From Smithellaceae bacterium (lineage in GTDB: Bacteria; Desulfobacterota; Syntrophia; Syntrophales; Smithellaceae), in NCBI GenBank assembly GCA_030690945.1, contig JAUYFM010000067.1, positions 1 to 64,000 on the forward strand: a DNA stretch of 64,000 nt, in the 5' to 3' direction. The position numbers and the translations under genes are program-made. The notes below the pieces were generated by a model. The model did no database searches. It was not told the origin of the DNA and worked only from the letters and a program-made list of their open reading frames with translations. Below, one piece after another: positions 63,432 through 64,000 of this stretch; position 1 is the first letter of the stretch; every line of letters begins with the position of its first letter.

Positions 63432-64000
63432 GCCAGATATTCAATATGTACTGTGACGAATCCTGTCATCTAGAAAACGACCGGCAAAAGGCGATGGTGC
63501 TGGGTGCCGTCTGGTGTCCGCTGGAAAAAACACGGGAGATAGCGATCCGGTTGCGGGAAATAAAGTCGAAACATGGTATGCCGATCCCTTTCGAGGTGAA
63601 GTGGACCAAGGTTTCTCCGGCTAAAAAGGATTTATACCTCGATCTCATCGACTATTTTTTCGATGACGACGATCTCCATTTTCGGGCGCTGATCGTGCCC
63701 GAAAAGGATAAGTTGAATCATAATTCCTTTCCAGGACAAGACCACGACACTTGGTATTACAAGATGTATTTTGACATGATCAAGGTCATTCTTCGACCAG
63801 ATGCCCACTATCGAATCTATCTGGACATTAAGGATACGAGAGGCGCTGCTAAAGTAGTCAAGTTGCATGAAGTATTATGCAACAATATGTATGACTTTTC
63901 CCGCGAAGTAATCGAACAATTACAGTTGGTCCATTCCCATGAAATCGAGCAGTTGCAACTTGCCGACCTCTTGATTGGCGCAATCAGTTACTTGAATAGG
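63428..64000 (+). CDS. DUF3800 domain-containing protein (truncated at window edge)
   Basis: Open frame [31 protein letters not shown]...YRIYLDIKDTRG...IEQLQLADLLIGAISYLNR, ATGA overlap with hsdS; CDES/D-D/QLADLLIGA motifs. Confidence 0.85.
   Translation, partial: MSQIFNMYCDESCHLENDRQKAMVLGAVWCPLEKTREIAIRLREIKSKHGMPIPFEVKWTKVSPAKKDLYLDLIDYFFDDDDLHFRALIVPEKDKLNHNSFPGQDHDTWYYKMYFDMIKVILRPDAHYRIYLDIKDTRGAAKVVKLHEVLCNNMYDFSREVIEQLQLVHSHEIEQLQLADLLIGAISYLNR

Overview
The window reads as a chromosomal segment of a Gram-negative bacterium. It looks deltaproteobacterial or Syntrophales-like from gene content alone; I could not run a taxonomic search. About 58 kb is densely packed housekeeping and envelope genes. 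These include an Mla/MCE lipid transport cluster, lysS, lolCE/lolD/bamA/skp, and a lipid A block lpxD-lpxA-[Gfo/Idh]-[DegT]-lpxB-msbA-lpxK-acyltransferase. Heptose/core genes, nadD/proA, lolA, ilvE, comM-like, moaC, a hexosamine-related cluster, pyrG, surE and gmhA-grpE-dnaK follow. A tRNA-Gln(CTG) at about 59.0 kb marks the start of an accessory region. That region holds a small DUF5678-like gene paired with a retropepsin-like/SEC-C protein, then hsdM-hsdS-DUF3800 running off the right edge. The observations I rate highest are: (1) a noncanonical hexosamine cluster, with a 1251-aa GlmS-like protein carrying an apparent propeptide, insertion and C-terminal extension, plus an NrpR-type regulator, a left-handed beta-helix protein, GlmM and a NagB-like protein with an altered active-site motif; (2) gnnA/gnnB-like genes between lpxA and lpxB, predicting amide-linked (GlcN3N) lipid A; (3) a candidate 6S RNA between ilvE and lolA; (4) the aspartic protease/SEC-C pair and the RM-coupled DUF3800 gene; (5) several families of intergenic palindromic or heptameric repeats. 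All functional assignments come from reading motifs by eye. No database search was run.
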